Source of the DNA: JACMQX01 sp040385105 | GTDB taxonomy: Bacteria; Pseudomonadota; Gammaproteobacteria; Burkholderiales; Burkholderiaceae_C | Assembly: GCA_040385105.1 (NCBI GenBank) | Contig: JAZKHY010000021.1 | Span: 11,984-75,983, forward strand | Direction of reading: 5' to 3' | DNA: 64,000 nt | Shown here: in pieces, positions 1-8,026 of the stretch | Layout: each line of letters opens with the position of its first letter | Position numbering within the stretch: the stretch's first letter is position 1 | Made by a program: the position numbers and the translations under genes | The notes under the pieces: model-generated | The model's database searches: none | What the model was told of the DNA's origin: nothing | The model's input: the letters and a program-made list of their open reading frames with translations, nothing else

Positions 1-3
1 AGT

Positions 4-48
4 AAAAGGCCGCGTGGTTAACCTACGCGGGTAGCCGACGGCCTTTTC
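4..48. terminator. Nested stem-loop, probable bidirectional terminator
   Basis: The arms AAAAGGCC (4-11) and GGCCTTTT (40-47) pair, and an inner pair CCGCGT/ACGCGG (10-15 and 25-30) forms an alternative hairpin. The outer stem ends in A and T runs on both sides, as expected of an intrinsic terminator for a gene lying to the left of the window. The gene it would terminate is not visible, so a structured RNA end is also possible. Confidence 0.45.
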
Positions 49-208
49 TCGGCCGTGCACGTCTCGGGCTCTCCAACCCGAACCCACCTTTTTCGTGGGC
101 AATACAACTTTAGCAGACACGTGACACAGCAAGTCGCACGATGCGCGCCCAACGGCACCCCTGTCTGTGCACCCTTTCCCAACCCGCGTTATCGTTCTCC
201 CCGGGCGC

Positions 209-1459
209 ATGCCCTCCCTCATTCACCCACCCATCACCAAAGCCCTCCCTTTGCCTGCCCACTCTCCCCAGGCCACCGCCCCGGCCGACTCGCTGTTCTC
301 TGCCTTCATCCCGCTGCTGCCGCTCATGTCGGCGGTGTTCGTGGGCTTCTTTGCCATGGGCATGGCCTTGCCCGTGCTCCCGCGCCATGTGGTGGACACG
401 CTGGGCATGGGCACGGTGGCGGTGGGGGTGGTCATGGGCTGCCAGTTCATCACGTCCATCTTCCTGGGCCGTGGCCTGGCCGGCACGGTGACGGACACGC
501 GGGGCCCCCGGCGGGCGATGATGCTGGGGCTGCTGGGCGCGTCGTGCGTGGGGCTGGTGTACTTTGTGTCACTGGCCTTTGTGGCGGACGCGCGTACCTC
601 GCTGGCGGTGCTCATTGGCGCGCGGCTCTTCACCGGTGTGGCCGAGCCGTTCATCATGACGGCGGCGCTGACCTGGGGCATGCTGCAGATGGGCCCGGCG
701 CATGCGGGCAAGGTGATCGGCTGGGTGGGCATGGCGCTGTTTGCGGCCTACGGCTTTGGCGCGCCGGCCGGGGCCTGGGTGTATGGGCATTTCGGCTTTG
801 CCGGCATTGCGGCGGCCACGGTGCTGGTGCCGCTGGTGGCGCTGGCCCTGGCCTGGCGCCGGCCCGCGCTGATGCCGGTGGCGGCGGGCGTGAAGGTGCC
901 GTTCTACAAGGTGCTGGGCATCGTGAAGCTGCCGGGCCTGGCGCTGACGCTGGCCTCCTTTGGCTATGCGTCCATCAACGCCTTTGTGGTGCTGCTGTTT
1001 GTGCAGCGCGGCTGGGGCAGCGCGGCGCTGGCGTTTACCAGCATGGGTGCGGGGTTCATTGCGGTGCGCCTGCTGATCGGGCATCTGCCGGACAAGCTGG
1101 GCGGCGCGCGCGTGGCGCTGTATTGCGTGCTGATGGAGGCGCTGGGGCAGCTGCTGATCTGGGCTGCGCCGGGGCCGGCACTGGCCTGCCTGGGCACGGC
1201 GCTGACGGGCGCCGGCTACGCGCTGGCCTTCCAGGGGCTGGGCGTGGAGGCGGTGCGCCGCGCGCCCCCGCAAAGCCGCGGCTCCGCCATGGGCGGGTAC
1301 GTGGTGTTCCAGGACATCTCCATGGGCCTGGCCGGCCCGCTGGGCGGCTGGCTGGCGCTGCATGCGGGGCTGGGCTCGGTGTTTGTGGCGGCTGCGATTG
1401 CGGCGGTGGGGGCGGCGGGGCTGGCTTGGGGGATGATGCGGCGGCCTGTGGGGGAGTAG
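209..1459 (+). CDS. Major facilitator superfamily transporter
   Basis: A 416-residue inner-membrane protein with about twelve hydrophobic segments beginning around residue 25, and the loop 2-3 signature typical of MFS carriers (GRGLAGTVTDTRGPRRAM, about residues 75-92). It resembles the sugar/drug efflux branch of MFS (arabinose-efflux-like permeases), but the substrate cannot be read. The ATG at 209 is chosen because homologous carriers start shortly before the first membrane segment; an in-frame GTG lies at 167 and neither has a clear Shine-Dalgarno site. It converges end to end with the alcohol dehydrogenase gene on the other strand, so it appears to be a single-gene unit. Confidence 0.85.
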   Translation: MPSLIHPPITKALPLPAHSPQATAPADSLFSAFIPLLPLMSAVFVGFFAMGMALPVLPRHVVDTLGMGTVAVGVVMGCQFITSIFLGRGLAGTVTDTRGPRRAMMLGLLGASCVGLVYFVSLAFVADARTSLAVLIGARLFTGVAEPFIMTAALTWGMLQMGPAHAGKVIGWVGMALFAAYGFGAPAGAWVYGHFGFAGIAAATVLVPLVALALAWRRPALMPVAAGVKVPFYKVLGIVKLPGLALTLASFGYASINAFVVLLFVQRGWGSAALAFTSMGAGFIAVRLLIGHLPDKLGGARVALYCVLMEALGQLLIWAAPGPALACLGTALTGAGYALAFQGLGVEAVRRAPPQSRGSAMGGYVVFQDISMGLAGPLGGWLALHAGLGSVFVAAAIAAVGAAGLAWGMMRRPVGE

Positions 1460-2557
1460 TCAGGGCTTGATCGCCACCTTCAGCACCCCATCCCGCTGGT
1501 TGGCAAACAGCTCGTACGCGGCCACGATGTCGGCCAGCTTGAATTCGTGCGTGACCATCACGCCCAGGTCGATGCGGCCGGAGGCCACCACGTTCATCAG
1601 GCGGCGCATGCGCTCTTTGCCGCCGGGGCACAGGGCGGTGACGATTTTGTGGTCGCCCAGGCCCGCTGCAAAGGCCGACAGCGGGATGGTGAGGTCGCTG
1701 GAGTACACGCCCAGGCTCGACAGGGTGCCGCCGGGTTTCAGCACGCGCAGCGCCTGCTCAAAGGTGGCCTGCGTGCCCAGCGCCTCGATGGACGAGTCCG
1801 CGCCGCGGCCGCCGGTGAGCTTCATGATTTCATCAACCACGTCGCAGTTCTTGTAGTTGAGTGTCGCGTCGGCGCCGAGCTGTTTGGCGATGCCCAGGCG
1901 GTGGTCGTTGCCGTCCACCGCAATGATGGTGGAGGCGCCCAGCAGGCGCGCGCCCGCCGTGGCGCACAGGCCGATGGGGCCCTGGGCAAAGACGACGACG
2001 GTGTCGCCTATCTTGATGCTCGCGTTCTCCGCGCCCTTGAAGCCGGTGGACATGATGTCCGGGCACATCAGCACCTGCTCGTCAGTGAGGCCGTCGGGTA
2101 TGGGCGCCAGGTTGGCTTGCGCGTCGGGCACCAGCACGTATTCGGCCTGGGTCCCGTCAATGAGGTTGCCAAAGCGCCAGCCGGCTGTGGCCTTGTAGCC
2201 GTGGCAGCCGCACAGGCCCTGCGCCACCAGGTAGCTGCCGTCCTGCGAAGCGGCGCCGTCTTGCGCGGCATAGGAGTTGAAGTTGGGGCAGATGGCGCCG
2301 GCGATGACGCGCTGGCCTTCTGTGTAGCCCTGCACTGCGCTGCCGAGTTTTTCGATGACGCCGACGGGTTCGTGGCCGATGGTGAGGCCCTTGGCGACGG
2401 GGTATTCGCCCTTGAGGATGTGGACGTCGGTGCCGCAGATGGTGGTGGTGGTGATGCGGATGAGCGCGTCGTTGGGGCTGACGTTGGGGATGGGCTTGTC
2501 GGCTATTTCGATGCGGCCTTTTTCTATGAAGACGGCGGCTTTCATCATCGTTGCCAT
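1460..2557 (-). CDS. Zinc-dependent medium-chain alcohol dehydrogenase
   Basis: A 365-residue medium-chain dehydrogenase that should oxidise or reduce an alcohol/aldehyde or ketone with NAD(P) in the cytoplasm. Visible are the catalytic zinc ligand region CGTDVH (about residue 41), GHEPVG (about 61-66) and the Rossmann segment FAQGPIGLCATAGARLLGAS with an acidic residue after the second strand (VDGNDHRL). The overall look matches the tetrameric secondary-alcohol/isopropanol-type ADH group rather than class III ADH; exact substrate unknown. The ATG at 2557 is preceded by AGGA seven bases upstream, better than an in-frame ATG at 2584. It diverges from a VOC-family gene, with an FNR-type box in between, suggesting induction at low oxygen. 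Confidence 0.9.
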   Translation of the reverse strand: MATMMKAAVFIEKGRIEIADKPIPNVSPNDALIRITTTTICGTDVHILKGEYPVAKGLTIGHEPVGVIEKLGSAVQGYTEGQRVIAGAICPNFNSYAAQDGAASQDGSYLVAQGLCGCHGYKATAGWRFGNLIDGTQAEYVLVPDAQANLAPIPDGLTDEQVLMCPDIMSTGFKGAENASIKIGDTVVVFAQGPIGLCATAGARLLGASTIIAVDGNDHRLGIAKQLGADATLNYKNCDVVDEIMKLTGGRGADSSIEALGTQATFEQALRVLKPGGTLSSLGVYSSDLTIPLSAFAAGLGDHKIVTALCPGGKERMRRLMNVVASGRIDLGVMVTHEFKLADIVAAYELFANQRDGVLKVAIKP

Positions 2558-2642
2558 ATGTGTTCCTGTGACGGGCTTGGGCACGTGCGGGATGCGTATG
2601 CGGCTCGATGTTGTCAGTATGGGTGCCTTGCGGCGCGTGGGG

Positions 2643-2656
2643 TTGATTCAAATCAA
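2643..2656. promoter_or_regulatory. FNR/ANR-type box
   Basis: TTGATTCAAATCAA matches the FNR/ANR consensus TTGATNNNNATCAA at every specified base. It lies in the divergent gap, about 86 bases upstream of the alcohol dehydrogenase start and 69 bases upstream of the VOC gene start, so it could act on either or both promoters. That the site is used is inference. Confidence 0.7.
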
Positions 2657-2724
2657 ACGGTTACTGACAGGTCCCAGCGCGTGGGGTTATTACGCTGGCG
2701 TTCCAACTACCAAAGGAGCCTCAC

Positions 2725-3135
2725 ATGACAACCACTGCCCTGAACCCCAGCGTCCTCTCCCACGTTTCGCTGGGCACCAACGACTACCCGCGCGCCAAGG
2801 CGTTTTATGACGAGGTGCTGGCTACGCTGCAGATCAAGTGTGTGATGGACTTTCCGGGTGCTGCCGGCTATGGCCGCGCGTTCCCGGAGTTCTGGGTGCA
2901 GAAGCCCCATGACGGCGGCAAGGCGCAGGTGGGCAACGGGGTGCACATTGCGTTCCTGGCCAACTCGGTGGACGAGGTCAAGGCCTTTCATGCAAAGGCG
3001 CTGGCGCTGGGCGGCAAGGACGACGGCGCGCCGGGCTTCCGGCCGGAATACGACGTGGACTATTACGCCGCATTCGTGCGCGACCTGGACGGGCACAAGA
3101 TCGAGGCGATGCTGATGGTGTCGGGCAAGGTGTAA
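2725..3135 (+). CDS. VOC-family (glyoxalase/dioxygenase-fold) protein
   Basis: A 136-residue single-module vicinal-oxygen-chelate protein. The N-terminal strand SHVSLGTNDYPRAKAFYDEVL and the C-terminal FVRDLDGHKIEAMLM are typical of the family, with a candidate metal-ligand His in the first strand and Glu in the last. It is of the type often named glyoxalase/bleomycin resistance/lactoylglutathione lyase-like; the true substrate is unknown. AAAGGAG lies 6 bases before the ATG. It is transcribed away from the alcohol dehydrogenase and shares the intergenic FNR-type box, so a joint role in aldehyde/alcohol metabolism at low oxygen is possible but unproven. Confidence 0.88.
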   Translation: MTTTALNPSVLSHVSLGTNDYPRAKAFYDEVLATLQIKCVMDFPGAAGYGRAFPEFWVQKPHDGGKAQVGNGVHIAFLANSVDEVKAFHAKALALGGKDDGAPGFRPEYDVDYYAAFVRDLDGHKIEAMLMVSGKV

Positions 3136-3265
3136 GGGCCCTGGCATGGCGGCATCAGGATGTGACAGGGCAGTTGTCTGACAAGGCGTGGCGCATGGCG
3201 CGTCCAGAATGGTTTGCCTGGGCCCGGGCATGCGGCCGGGGCCGGCAACCTGAAGGAGCTTTCAA

Positions 3266-3496
3266 ATGTCTCATCCCAAGTCGAAGAAGAAACTCATGGA
3301 GCAGGCCGCTCGCGCCAATGCCAATGCCGACCATTCCGGCAAGGTCGAGAACGACCGCAACAAGCCGAACGCCCAGGGCGTGACGCAGAAGAATGAACCG
3401 CAGCGCTCGCCGCTCAGCCGCAACGACCGCGAGTCGCAGATCGGCACCAACCAGTCGCAGGCGCGGCGGGGGAGTGTGAACAGCGGGGTGCGGTAG
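3266..3496 (+). CDS. Small hydrophilic protein of unknown function
   Basis: A 76-residue protein rich in Asn, Arg, Ser, Lys and Gln, without Cys, Trp or any hydrophobic segment, so probably disordered in the cytoplasm. Translation is supported by AAGGAG seven bases before the ATG and codon use like that of the neighbours. I do not recognise a family. It sits alone between the VOC gene and a convergent toxin gene. Confidence 0.65.
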   Translation: MSHPKSKKKLMEQAARANANADHSGKVENDRNKPNAQGVTQKNEPQRSPLSRNDRESQIGTNQSQARRGSVNSGVR

Positions 3497-3514
3497 CGCC
3501 GTGCTGACGCCTTG

Positions 3515-3835
3515 TCAGTGGTAGTCGTCTTCGCGCTGGTGGCGCACTGCCGCGATGATCACGGTTTCGCTGTTTGCAATGTCAAAGAGGGCGATATAGC
3601 CAGTTGCGCCGAACGAGATGACCAGTTCTCTCAGAAACGGGCTCTGGTCGGCTTTCCTGCAGGTGAATGGCGAGCTCCGAAGTGTGGCGAGGCCATCCAG
3701 AATTGCAGCGAGCGCCCTGTCAGCCAACGTCAGATCACCGCCTCCAGGGCGATCGAGTTCTCGTTGCAATATGAAGTCGATCAGGCGTGCGAGATCTTCC
3801 TCGGCTTCCCGAGTAAGTTTTACCTGATAGCTCAT
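3515..3835 (-). CDS. RelE/ParE-family toxin
   Basis: A 106-residue protein with the ParE fold pattern: an N-terminal MSYQVKLTREAEEDLARLIDFI strand-helix and the late block ELVISFGATGYIALFDI followed by VIIAAVRHQREDDY, typical of ParE/RelE toxins (VxVLaVRHxRq..). Such toxins act on DNA gyrase (ParE) or on ribosome-bound mRNA (RelE); which applies here is not visible. Its start overlaps the antitoxin stop by four bases (ATGA), the standard coupled order antitoxin then toxin. Confidence 0.85.
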   Translation of the reverse strand: MSYQVKLTREAEEDLARLIDFILQRELDRPGGGDLTLADRALAAILDGLATLRSSPFTCRKADQSPFLRELVISFGATGYIALFDIANSETVIIAAVRHQREDDYH

Positions 3836-4113
3836 CGGCTTTTGGAACGAAGCTGTGCTTTGGCGTTGGCAATGCGCTGGCGAAGATTCCCGACGACGAC
3901 ATCAGCGTCGACAAAGTCGTTTCGGCGTTTTGCATCTTCCAGCGATGCCATGCCGCGGGCAATGAATTCCGCCTGGTTGCGCCGCCTGTCGACTGTTTCG
4001 CGGATGGAATTTTCTACGAACTCCGTGAGGGTTTCGGAGTCACGCAATAGTGATTCAACAGTGGCGCGAAATTCGGGCTCCACGCGGATGGATGGCAAGG
4101 TGGCTGTCTTCAT
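3832..4113 (-). CDS. Antitoxin partner of the ParE-like toxin (YlcI/YnfO-like)
   Basis: A 93-residue protein with an N-terminal strand-helix segment TLPSIRVEPEFRATVESLL that looks like a ribbon-helix-helix DNA-binding part, followed by a long charged helical C-terminus (VDRRRNQAEFIARGMASLEDAKRRN) that would wrap the toxin. It precedes the toxin and overlaps it by four bases. An inverted repeat sits just upstream of the start and is a likely autoregulatory operator. The family assignment is by resemblance only. Confidence 0.8.
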   Translation of the reverse strand: MKTATLPSIRVEPEFRATVESLLRDSETLTEFVENSIRETVDRRRNQAEFIARGMASLEDAKRRNDFVDADVVVGNLRQRIANAKAQLRSKSR

Positions 4114-4120
4114 CCAGCGA

Positions 4121-4142
4121 ATGTATCGCGTTTGCGATGCAT
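4121..4142. promoter_or_regulatory. Inverted repeat, candidate toxin-antitoxin operator
   Basis: ATGTATCGC (4121-4129), GTTT, GCGATGCAT (4134-4142): arms match at 8 of 9 positions. It lies eight bases upstream of the antitoxin start, where autoregulated toxin-antitoxin operons keep their operators. Confidence 0.5.
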
Positions 4143-4167
4143 AGTCCAGTCATTGCGCGGTGAGTAG

Positions 4168-4881
4168 TCAGAACTCGCGCCCGACATCATCAGCCTTGGT
4201 GTTCAGCGCATGCACCTTCGCGCCATCGCGCACCTCTGACACTTCCACCGCCGCCACATAGCTCAGCACCATCTCGGCCCGGGCCAGTTTGCGCACGCCC
4301 TTGTCGGGCATCGGGTCGATGACGGTGCCGCCGGTGATAACGACGTCGCCGTTGGTGCGGCGTTCGTAGTTGGCCTTGACGAGCACCATGGCGTGGCCTT
4401 TGGTGCCTATGAGCAGGGGGCGGCCGCCGGTGAGTTCGTCGGCAATCTGCGCGTTGGTGATTTCGTAGCGGTTGGCGGCGATGTCGCCGGTGCGGGTGTT
4501 GACGGCGAATTCCTGGTTGCCCATCTGGTCGCGCCAGCGGCGGCGCAGGGCGCTGGTCATGGCCTCGCCCGAGGGCGCGTTGACGTCTTCCACCTTGCCG
4601 TGCACGTCTTTCACGATGTGTTCCTGCGGCACGCGCAGGCCGTGGTGCGCGAAGATCATCGACATGCTGGCGGCCCAGCACCACTGCGAGCGCTCCTGGC
4701 TGATGGCGATCTCGCGGATGCGTGCCTCGCTCATGCCGGCGGTGCACGACACCGTTCCCCTGGCGTCGGGCGCGTTGCAGGTTTCAGCCGCCTGCGGGGC
4801 CATGCTCCAGCAGGCGAGAATGCCTGCTGCAAAAAGAGTGCGCACGTGTTCAGCCGCTGCGCCAGCTGTTACAAGCCTCAT
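4168..4881 (-). CDS. Secreted papain-like cysteine protease
   Basis: A 237-residue protein starting at the ATG at 4881 (AAGGTGG nearby upstream) with a signal-like N-terminus ending near the ACWSMAPQAAE stretch, so export to the periplasm or beyond is likely. The catalytic Cys is in SQWCWAAS, the His in GTKGHAMVLVKANY, and an Asp in GGTVIDPMPDKG, the arrangement of papain-like/C39-like cysteine peptidases. Substrate unknown. It diverges from the exonuclease gene with about 130 bases between the two starts. Confidence 0.8.
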   Translation of the reverse strand: MRLVTAGAAAEHVRTLFAAGILACWSMAPQAAETCNAPDARGTVSCTAGMSEARIREIAISQERSQWCWAASMSMIFAHHGLRVPQEHIVKDVHGKVEDVNAPSGEAMTSALRRRWRDQMGNQEFAVNTRTGDIAANRYEITNAQIADELTGGRPLLIGTKGHAMVLVKANYERRTNGDVVITGGTVIDPMPDKGVRKLARAEMVLSYVAAVEVSEVRDGAKVHALNTKADDVGREF

Positions 4882-5014
4882 GGCCCATCCACCTTTATTT
4901 GCCCACCGTGCCGCCCGAGGGGGCAACATCCTGAAACAATAATGCACGAAACATGCCGCCGCTCCAAGCGGGAAAGTGTTTAACCCTGAAGTCCCTATTT
5001 GCTGTGCCTGTTAC

Positions 5015-5644
5015 ATGAAGACCATTGCCGTCATTGACTTCGAGACCACCGGCCTGTCGCCCACGATGGGCGACCGCGCGACGGAAGTGGCGATCGTGTT
5101 GGTACAAGGCGACAAGGTGGTGGACCGCTTCCAGTCGCTGATGAACGCGGGCGTGCGCATTTCGGCATTCATCGAGGCTTACACCGGCATCAGCAACGCC
5201 ATGATTGCCACGGCCCCGAAGGCTGAAACCGTCATGGCCGACGCAGCGCGCTTTGTGGGAGACGCGCCGATGGTGGCGCACAACGCCTCGTTCGACCGCC
5301 GCTTCTGGGAGGCCGAGCTGTCCCGCGCGGGCATGCAGGCGGCGCACCCGTTTGCCTGCACCATGCTGGTGTCACGCAGGTTGTACCCGCAGGCGCCGAA
5401 CCACAAGCTCGGTTCGCTGGTGGACTACCACCGCCTGCCGCGCTTCGGCCAGGCGCACAGGGCCATGGCCGATGCCGAGATGGCGGCTGCGCTGCTGGGG
5501 CAGATCCGCCATGACCTGCAGTCGCGCTTTGGCGTGGAGCGGCCGGGGCATGAGCTGCTGGTGAAGGTACAGAAGTGCCCGGCACGCGGCGTGGGTGAAC
5601 TGGTGAAGAGCCATGTGGCCGCGGCGCGGCCGGTGGCGGCCTGA
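5015..5644 (+). CDS. DEDDh 3'-5' exonuclease (DnaQ/epsilon-like)
   Basis: A 209-residue exonuclease domain protein. Exo I is VIDFETTGLSP at residues 4-14, Exo II lies around HNASFDRRFWE and Exo IIIe is HRAMADAEMAAALL, giving the DEDDh set of catalytic residues. It should remove nucleotides from 3' ends; it has no polymerase partner or extra domains, so it may serve repair or RNA/DNA turnover rather than replication proofreading. Start at 5015 places the Exo I motif at the N-terminus as in relatives. It is followed five bases later by the PPC-domain gene, suggesting co-transcription. Confidence 0.88.
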   Translation: MKTIAVIDFETTGLSPTMGDRATEVAIVLVQGDKVVDRFQSLMNAGVRISAFIEAYTGISNAMIATAPKAETVMADAARFVGDAPMVAHNASFDRRFWEAELSRAGMQAAHPFACTMLVSRRLYPQAPNHKLGSLVDYHRLPRFGQAHRAMADAEMAAALLGQIRHDLQSRFGVERPGHELLVKVQKCPARGVGELVKSHVAAARPVAA

Positions 5645-5649
5645 ACGTC

Positions 5650-6066
5650 ATGGGTGTTGCCATCCATGTGTTGCGGCTGTCACCCGGTGACGACCTGCGT
5701 GCGTCGCTGGCGGCGGCGTTCCGCGAGCTGTCCGGCGCGCAGGGCGTGACGGCGGCCTGCGTGGTTTCGTCTGTGGGCAGCCTGTCGCGCGCGGTGCTGC
5801 GTTACGCGGCTGAAGATGAAGGCACGTTGACTGTGGCGCCGCTGGAGCTCATCACCCTGTCGGGCACCCTGAGCCCCGATGGCGTGCACCTGCATGCAAG
5901 CGTGTCGGATGCGCAGGGGCGTGTGACGGGCGGGCACCTCATGCCCGGCTGCATCGTGCGGACCACCGCTGAAGTCGTGCTGGCCTTGTTGCCCGGCTGG
6001 GACTTCCGGCGGGAGGTGGATGCGGGGACGGGGTATAGGGAGCTGGTGGCGCGCAAGCTGCCTTGA
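5650..6066 (+). CDS. PPC (DUF296) domain protein
   Basis: A 138-residue protein consisting of one PPC/DUF296 domain. The diagnostic C-terminal stretch GGHLMPGCIVRTTAEVVLALLPG is clear, as is the internal LELITLSGTLSPDG block. The family forms trimers; in bacteria it is stand-alone and is described as a DNA-binding-like or metabolite-binding protein of uncertain function. It begins five bases after the exonuclease stop, so the two are probably one transcript. Confidence 0.85.
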   Translation: MGVAIHVLRLSPGDDLRASLAAAFRELSGAQGVTAACVVSSVGSLSRAVLRYAAEDEGTLTVAPLELITLSGTLSPDGVHLHASVSDAQGRVTGGHLMPGCIVRTTAEVVLALLPGWDFRREVDAGTGYRELVARKLP

Positions 6067-6286
6067 ACCGGGGTCCCGCTCCCCTTGATGCCATCTGGTT
6101 ATACCTGCCTCCAGGTTATGTCACTCCTCCAAGCTTTGATGTGCGGCGTCATCGCGCGGTCATAGGCTGGCGCCAGGGCTTTGGCCCTGCTTGTGGACGG
6201 GCGAAGCGCATGTGTTTTCTGCTTGGGTTCCTGGGGTTTGCCGCGCGCGTTGGCCCATCCGGTTTTTAACCTTCAGGAGTTGACGC

Positions 6287-7252
6287 ATGACAAAAACAGT
6301 TTTTCGCTTCCTGGCCTTTGCGGCCCTCGGCCTGGCCTTTGCCCAAGGGGCCCTGGCCTACCAGTTCCAGCGGTTCAACAACCCGCCGCGCACGGTGGTC
6401 AACAGCGACGCCGGCAACTGGCGGGCCACCTACACCGACGGTGCGATCACCGTGCGGCACTGGGGCCCGAACCGCACGTTTTCAGAGCCCATCCAGTCGG
6501 GCATCACCGGCGGCACCCAGACGGTGACGCACAACTCGTACATCCGCGTGATGGCCACGCCCTGGCCGTCAGGCGGCATTCCCACCGCAGCGCAGGTGGA
6601 TGCACTGCTGGCCAGCACCGGGCCCGATGTGCTGGCGGTGGCCATGGAGTACATCTACGGCGCGCCCGTCGTCAAGGTGCCGGATGCATCGGCATACACG
6701 GGCCAGCGCTGGGTCTCGGGCGGCACGTCGTACGGGCCCGATGTGGGCGGCGACTTCAACGACCACCTGGGCATCAGCTGGAACTATGGCGCGTCGTACG
6801 GCGGCAGCGACAACAACGAGGACGACGAATACGGGCGCCTGGACTGTTCGGGCTTTGTGCGCATGGTGTTCGGCTACCGCATGGGTGTTCCGCTGGCCAA
6901 GGGCGGCTACGACAGGCCGGGCGTGGCCATTCCGCGCCTGTCTGCCAAGCAGGCGGGCAGCGAGGGCATGGGGGTGTGGATCATCCCGAACACGGGGGTG
7001 AAGCCGACGAACTTCGGCAACCTCACCTACGGCGACCTGGTGTTCTTTGACTCGGACGATTCTGACCCGGGTGTGATCGACCATGTGGGCATCTACCTTG
7101 GCGTGGACAACCAGGGCAACGACCGCGTGATCAACAGTCGCAACAGCCTGCAGGGGCCGACGTTCAAGGACCCGGCGTCGGGCTCGAACCCTTCGATCCT
7201 GCAGGGCAACGGCTGGATGGGTGGCGGCTTCCGTGCGGCGCGCAGGCTCTGA
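6287..7252 (+). CDS. Secreted NlpC/P60-like cell-wall hydrolase
   Basis: A 321-residue protein with a signal peptide (hydrophobic residues 5-22, cleavage likely after ALA at 24). The C-terminal half carries the NlpC/P60 triad: Cys187 in RLDCSGFVRMVFG, His266 in GVIDHVGIYLG, and a third polar residue near VINSRN. The region 25-150 has no domain I recognise. NlpC/P60 enzymes cleave peptidoglycan stem peptides; an acidic spacer (NNEDDEYG) precedes the active site. Start is supported by AGGAG eight bases upstream. A short membrane protein gene overlaps or directly follows it. Confidence 0.82.
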   Translation: MTKTVFRFLAFAALGLAFAQGALAYQFQRFNNPPRTVVNSDAGNWRATYTDGAITVRHWGPNRTFSEPIQSGITGGTQTVTHNSYIRVMATPWPSGGIPTAAQVDALLASTGPDVLAVAMEYIYGAPVVKVPDASAYTGQRWVSGGTSYGPDVGGDFNDHLGISWNYGASYGGSDNNEDDEYGRLDCSGFVRMVFGYRMGVPLAKGGYDRPGVAIPRLSAKQAGSEGMGVWIIPNTGVKPTNFGNLTYGDLVFFDSDDSDPGVIDHVGIYLGVDNQGNDRVINSRNSLQGPTFKDPASGSNPSILQGNGWMGGGFRAARRL

Positions 7253-7256
7253 TGTC

Positions 7257-7640
7257 TTGACGGTGCCCGTCCTGGGGGCGGCGCTGCTCGTGCTGGGTGG
7301 CGTTGCGGCCTGGGGCGTGGCGGCATGGACGGCGCCACAGCCGCATGGGCGGGTGGTGCTGAGCCAGGCGGCAGCAATGCGGCTGGCGCAGGGCGGCCCT
7401 GCGGCCGCTATGGCGCCGGTTGCCCGTGATGCCGCCGCGCCGCCTGTGCAATCTGTACAGCCTGCACCCAAGGAAGAAGCGCCCGAGATGGCCGGTCACG
7501 CCAGTGGTGACAGGCAGGGCGCGGAATACGTGCTGCGCGAAGAAGAGGGCATGGTCCGCCGTGTGGAGGTCGTGCCCAGGTCTGGACGCGGTGAGGCACC
7601 TGCGGTGCTCAGCCCGTTTACGGCGCCGCTGAAGTGGTGA
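7257..7640 (+). CDS. Small single-membrane-span protein, unknown
   Basis: A hydrophobic segment (LGAALLVLGGVAAWGVAAW) lies at the N-terminus, followed by an Ala/Pro-rich tail of about 100 residues, so the tail is probably periplasmic. No family recognised. The start is uncertain: an ATG at 7221 would overlap the NlpC/P60 gene by 32 bases, while TTG at 7257 or GTG at 7263 follow its stop directly; I chose 7257. Its position suggests co-expression with the upstream hydrolase. Confidence 0.5.
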   Translation: MTVPVLGAALLVLGGVAAWGVAAWTAPQPHGRVVLSQAAAMRLAQGGPAAAMAPVARDAAAPPVQSVQPAPKEEAPEMAGHASGDRQGAEYVLREEEGMVRRVEVVPRSGRGEAPAVLSPFTAPLKW

Positions 7641-7664
7641 GAGGGCCGCAATCGGGATCATGGT

Positions 7665-7755
7665 TGTCATTGCGGACTTGATCCGCAATCCATGTGCGCA
7701 TGAAGTGGCATTGTTTCAGGCTGCGATGGATCCCGGATCGGAGTCCGGGATGACA
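7665..7755. repeat. Dispersed palindromic repeat, copy 1
   Basis: Left arm TGTCATTGCGGACTTGATCC and right arm GGATCGGAGTCCGGGATGACA-like sequence form a long imperfect palindrome around a variable centre. Two further full copies occur at 13601 and 41180, and partial ones at 25859 and 28138. Here it lies between the converging small membrane gene and minE. Confidence 0.7.
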
Positions 7756-7759
7756 GGGG

Positions 7760-8023
7760 CTATTTGCTGTCGGGCAATTCGATCTTTACTTCGAGGACTT
7801 CAAGGTTGTCCTGGCGTTCGAGGTGGACCTTGATATCGTTCGGGTTGATCTTGATGTACTTGCTGATCACCGCCACCAGGTCGCGCTGCAGCGCGGGCAG
7901 GTAGTCGGGCTCCGCAGCGTTGCGGCCGCTGCGCTCGTGGGCGAGGATGATCTGCAGCCGCTCCTTGGCGACGCTGGCCGTCTTCTTTTTTTCGCCGAGC
8001 AGGAATGACAGGAACGATGCCAT
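7760..8023 (-). CDS. minE: Cell division topological specificity factor MinE
   Basis: An 87-residue MinE of standard length. The N-terminal membrane-binding segment MASFLSFLLGEKKKTA, the MinD-contact helix AKERLQIILAHERS (about residues 19-32) and the C-terminal dimerisation domain ending LEVKIELP are all present. MinE stimulates MinD ATPase and drives pole-to-pole oscillation so that the division ring forms at midcell. It is the last gene of a minus-strand minC-minD-minE operon, three bases after minD. Confidence 0.97.
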   Translation of the reverse strand: MASFLSFLLGEKKKTASVAKERLQIILAHERSGRNAAEPDYLPALQRDLVAVISKYIKINPNDIKVHLERQDNLEVLEVKIELPDSK

Positions 8024-8026
8024 GGC

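Noticed and set aside
1..120. tRNA or other structured RNA at the left edge
   Set aside because: Several hairpins but no cloverleaf, no TTCGA arm and no CCA; a terminator explains the strongest one.
6067..6286. GEMM/c-di-GMP riboswitch-like piece upstream of the NlpC/P60 gene (GGACGGGCGAAGC)
   Set aside because: It lacks the conserved GGCAAACC core and a proper three-way arrangement; resemblance is short and likely chance.
7665..7755. Palindromic repeat as an intrinsic terminator
   Set aside because: The stem is not followed by a T run, and the family also occurs inside an operon, so it is described as a repeat instead.
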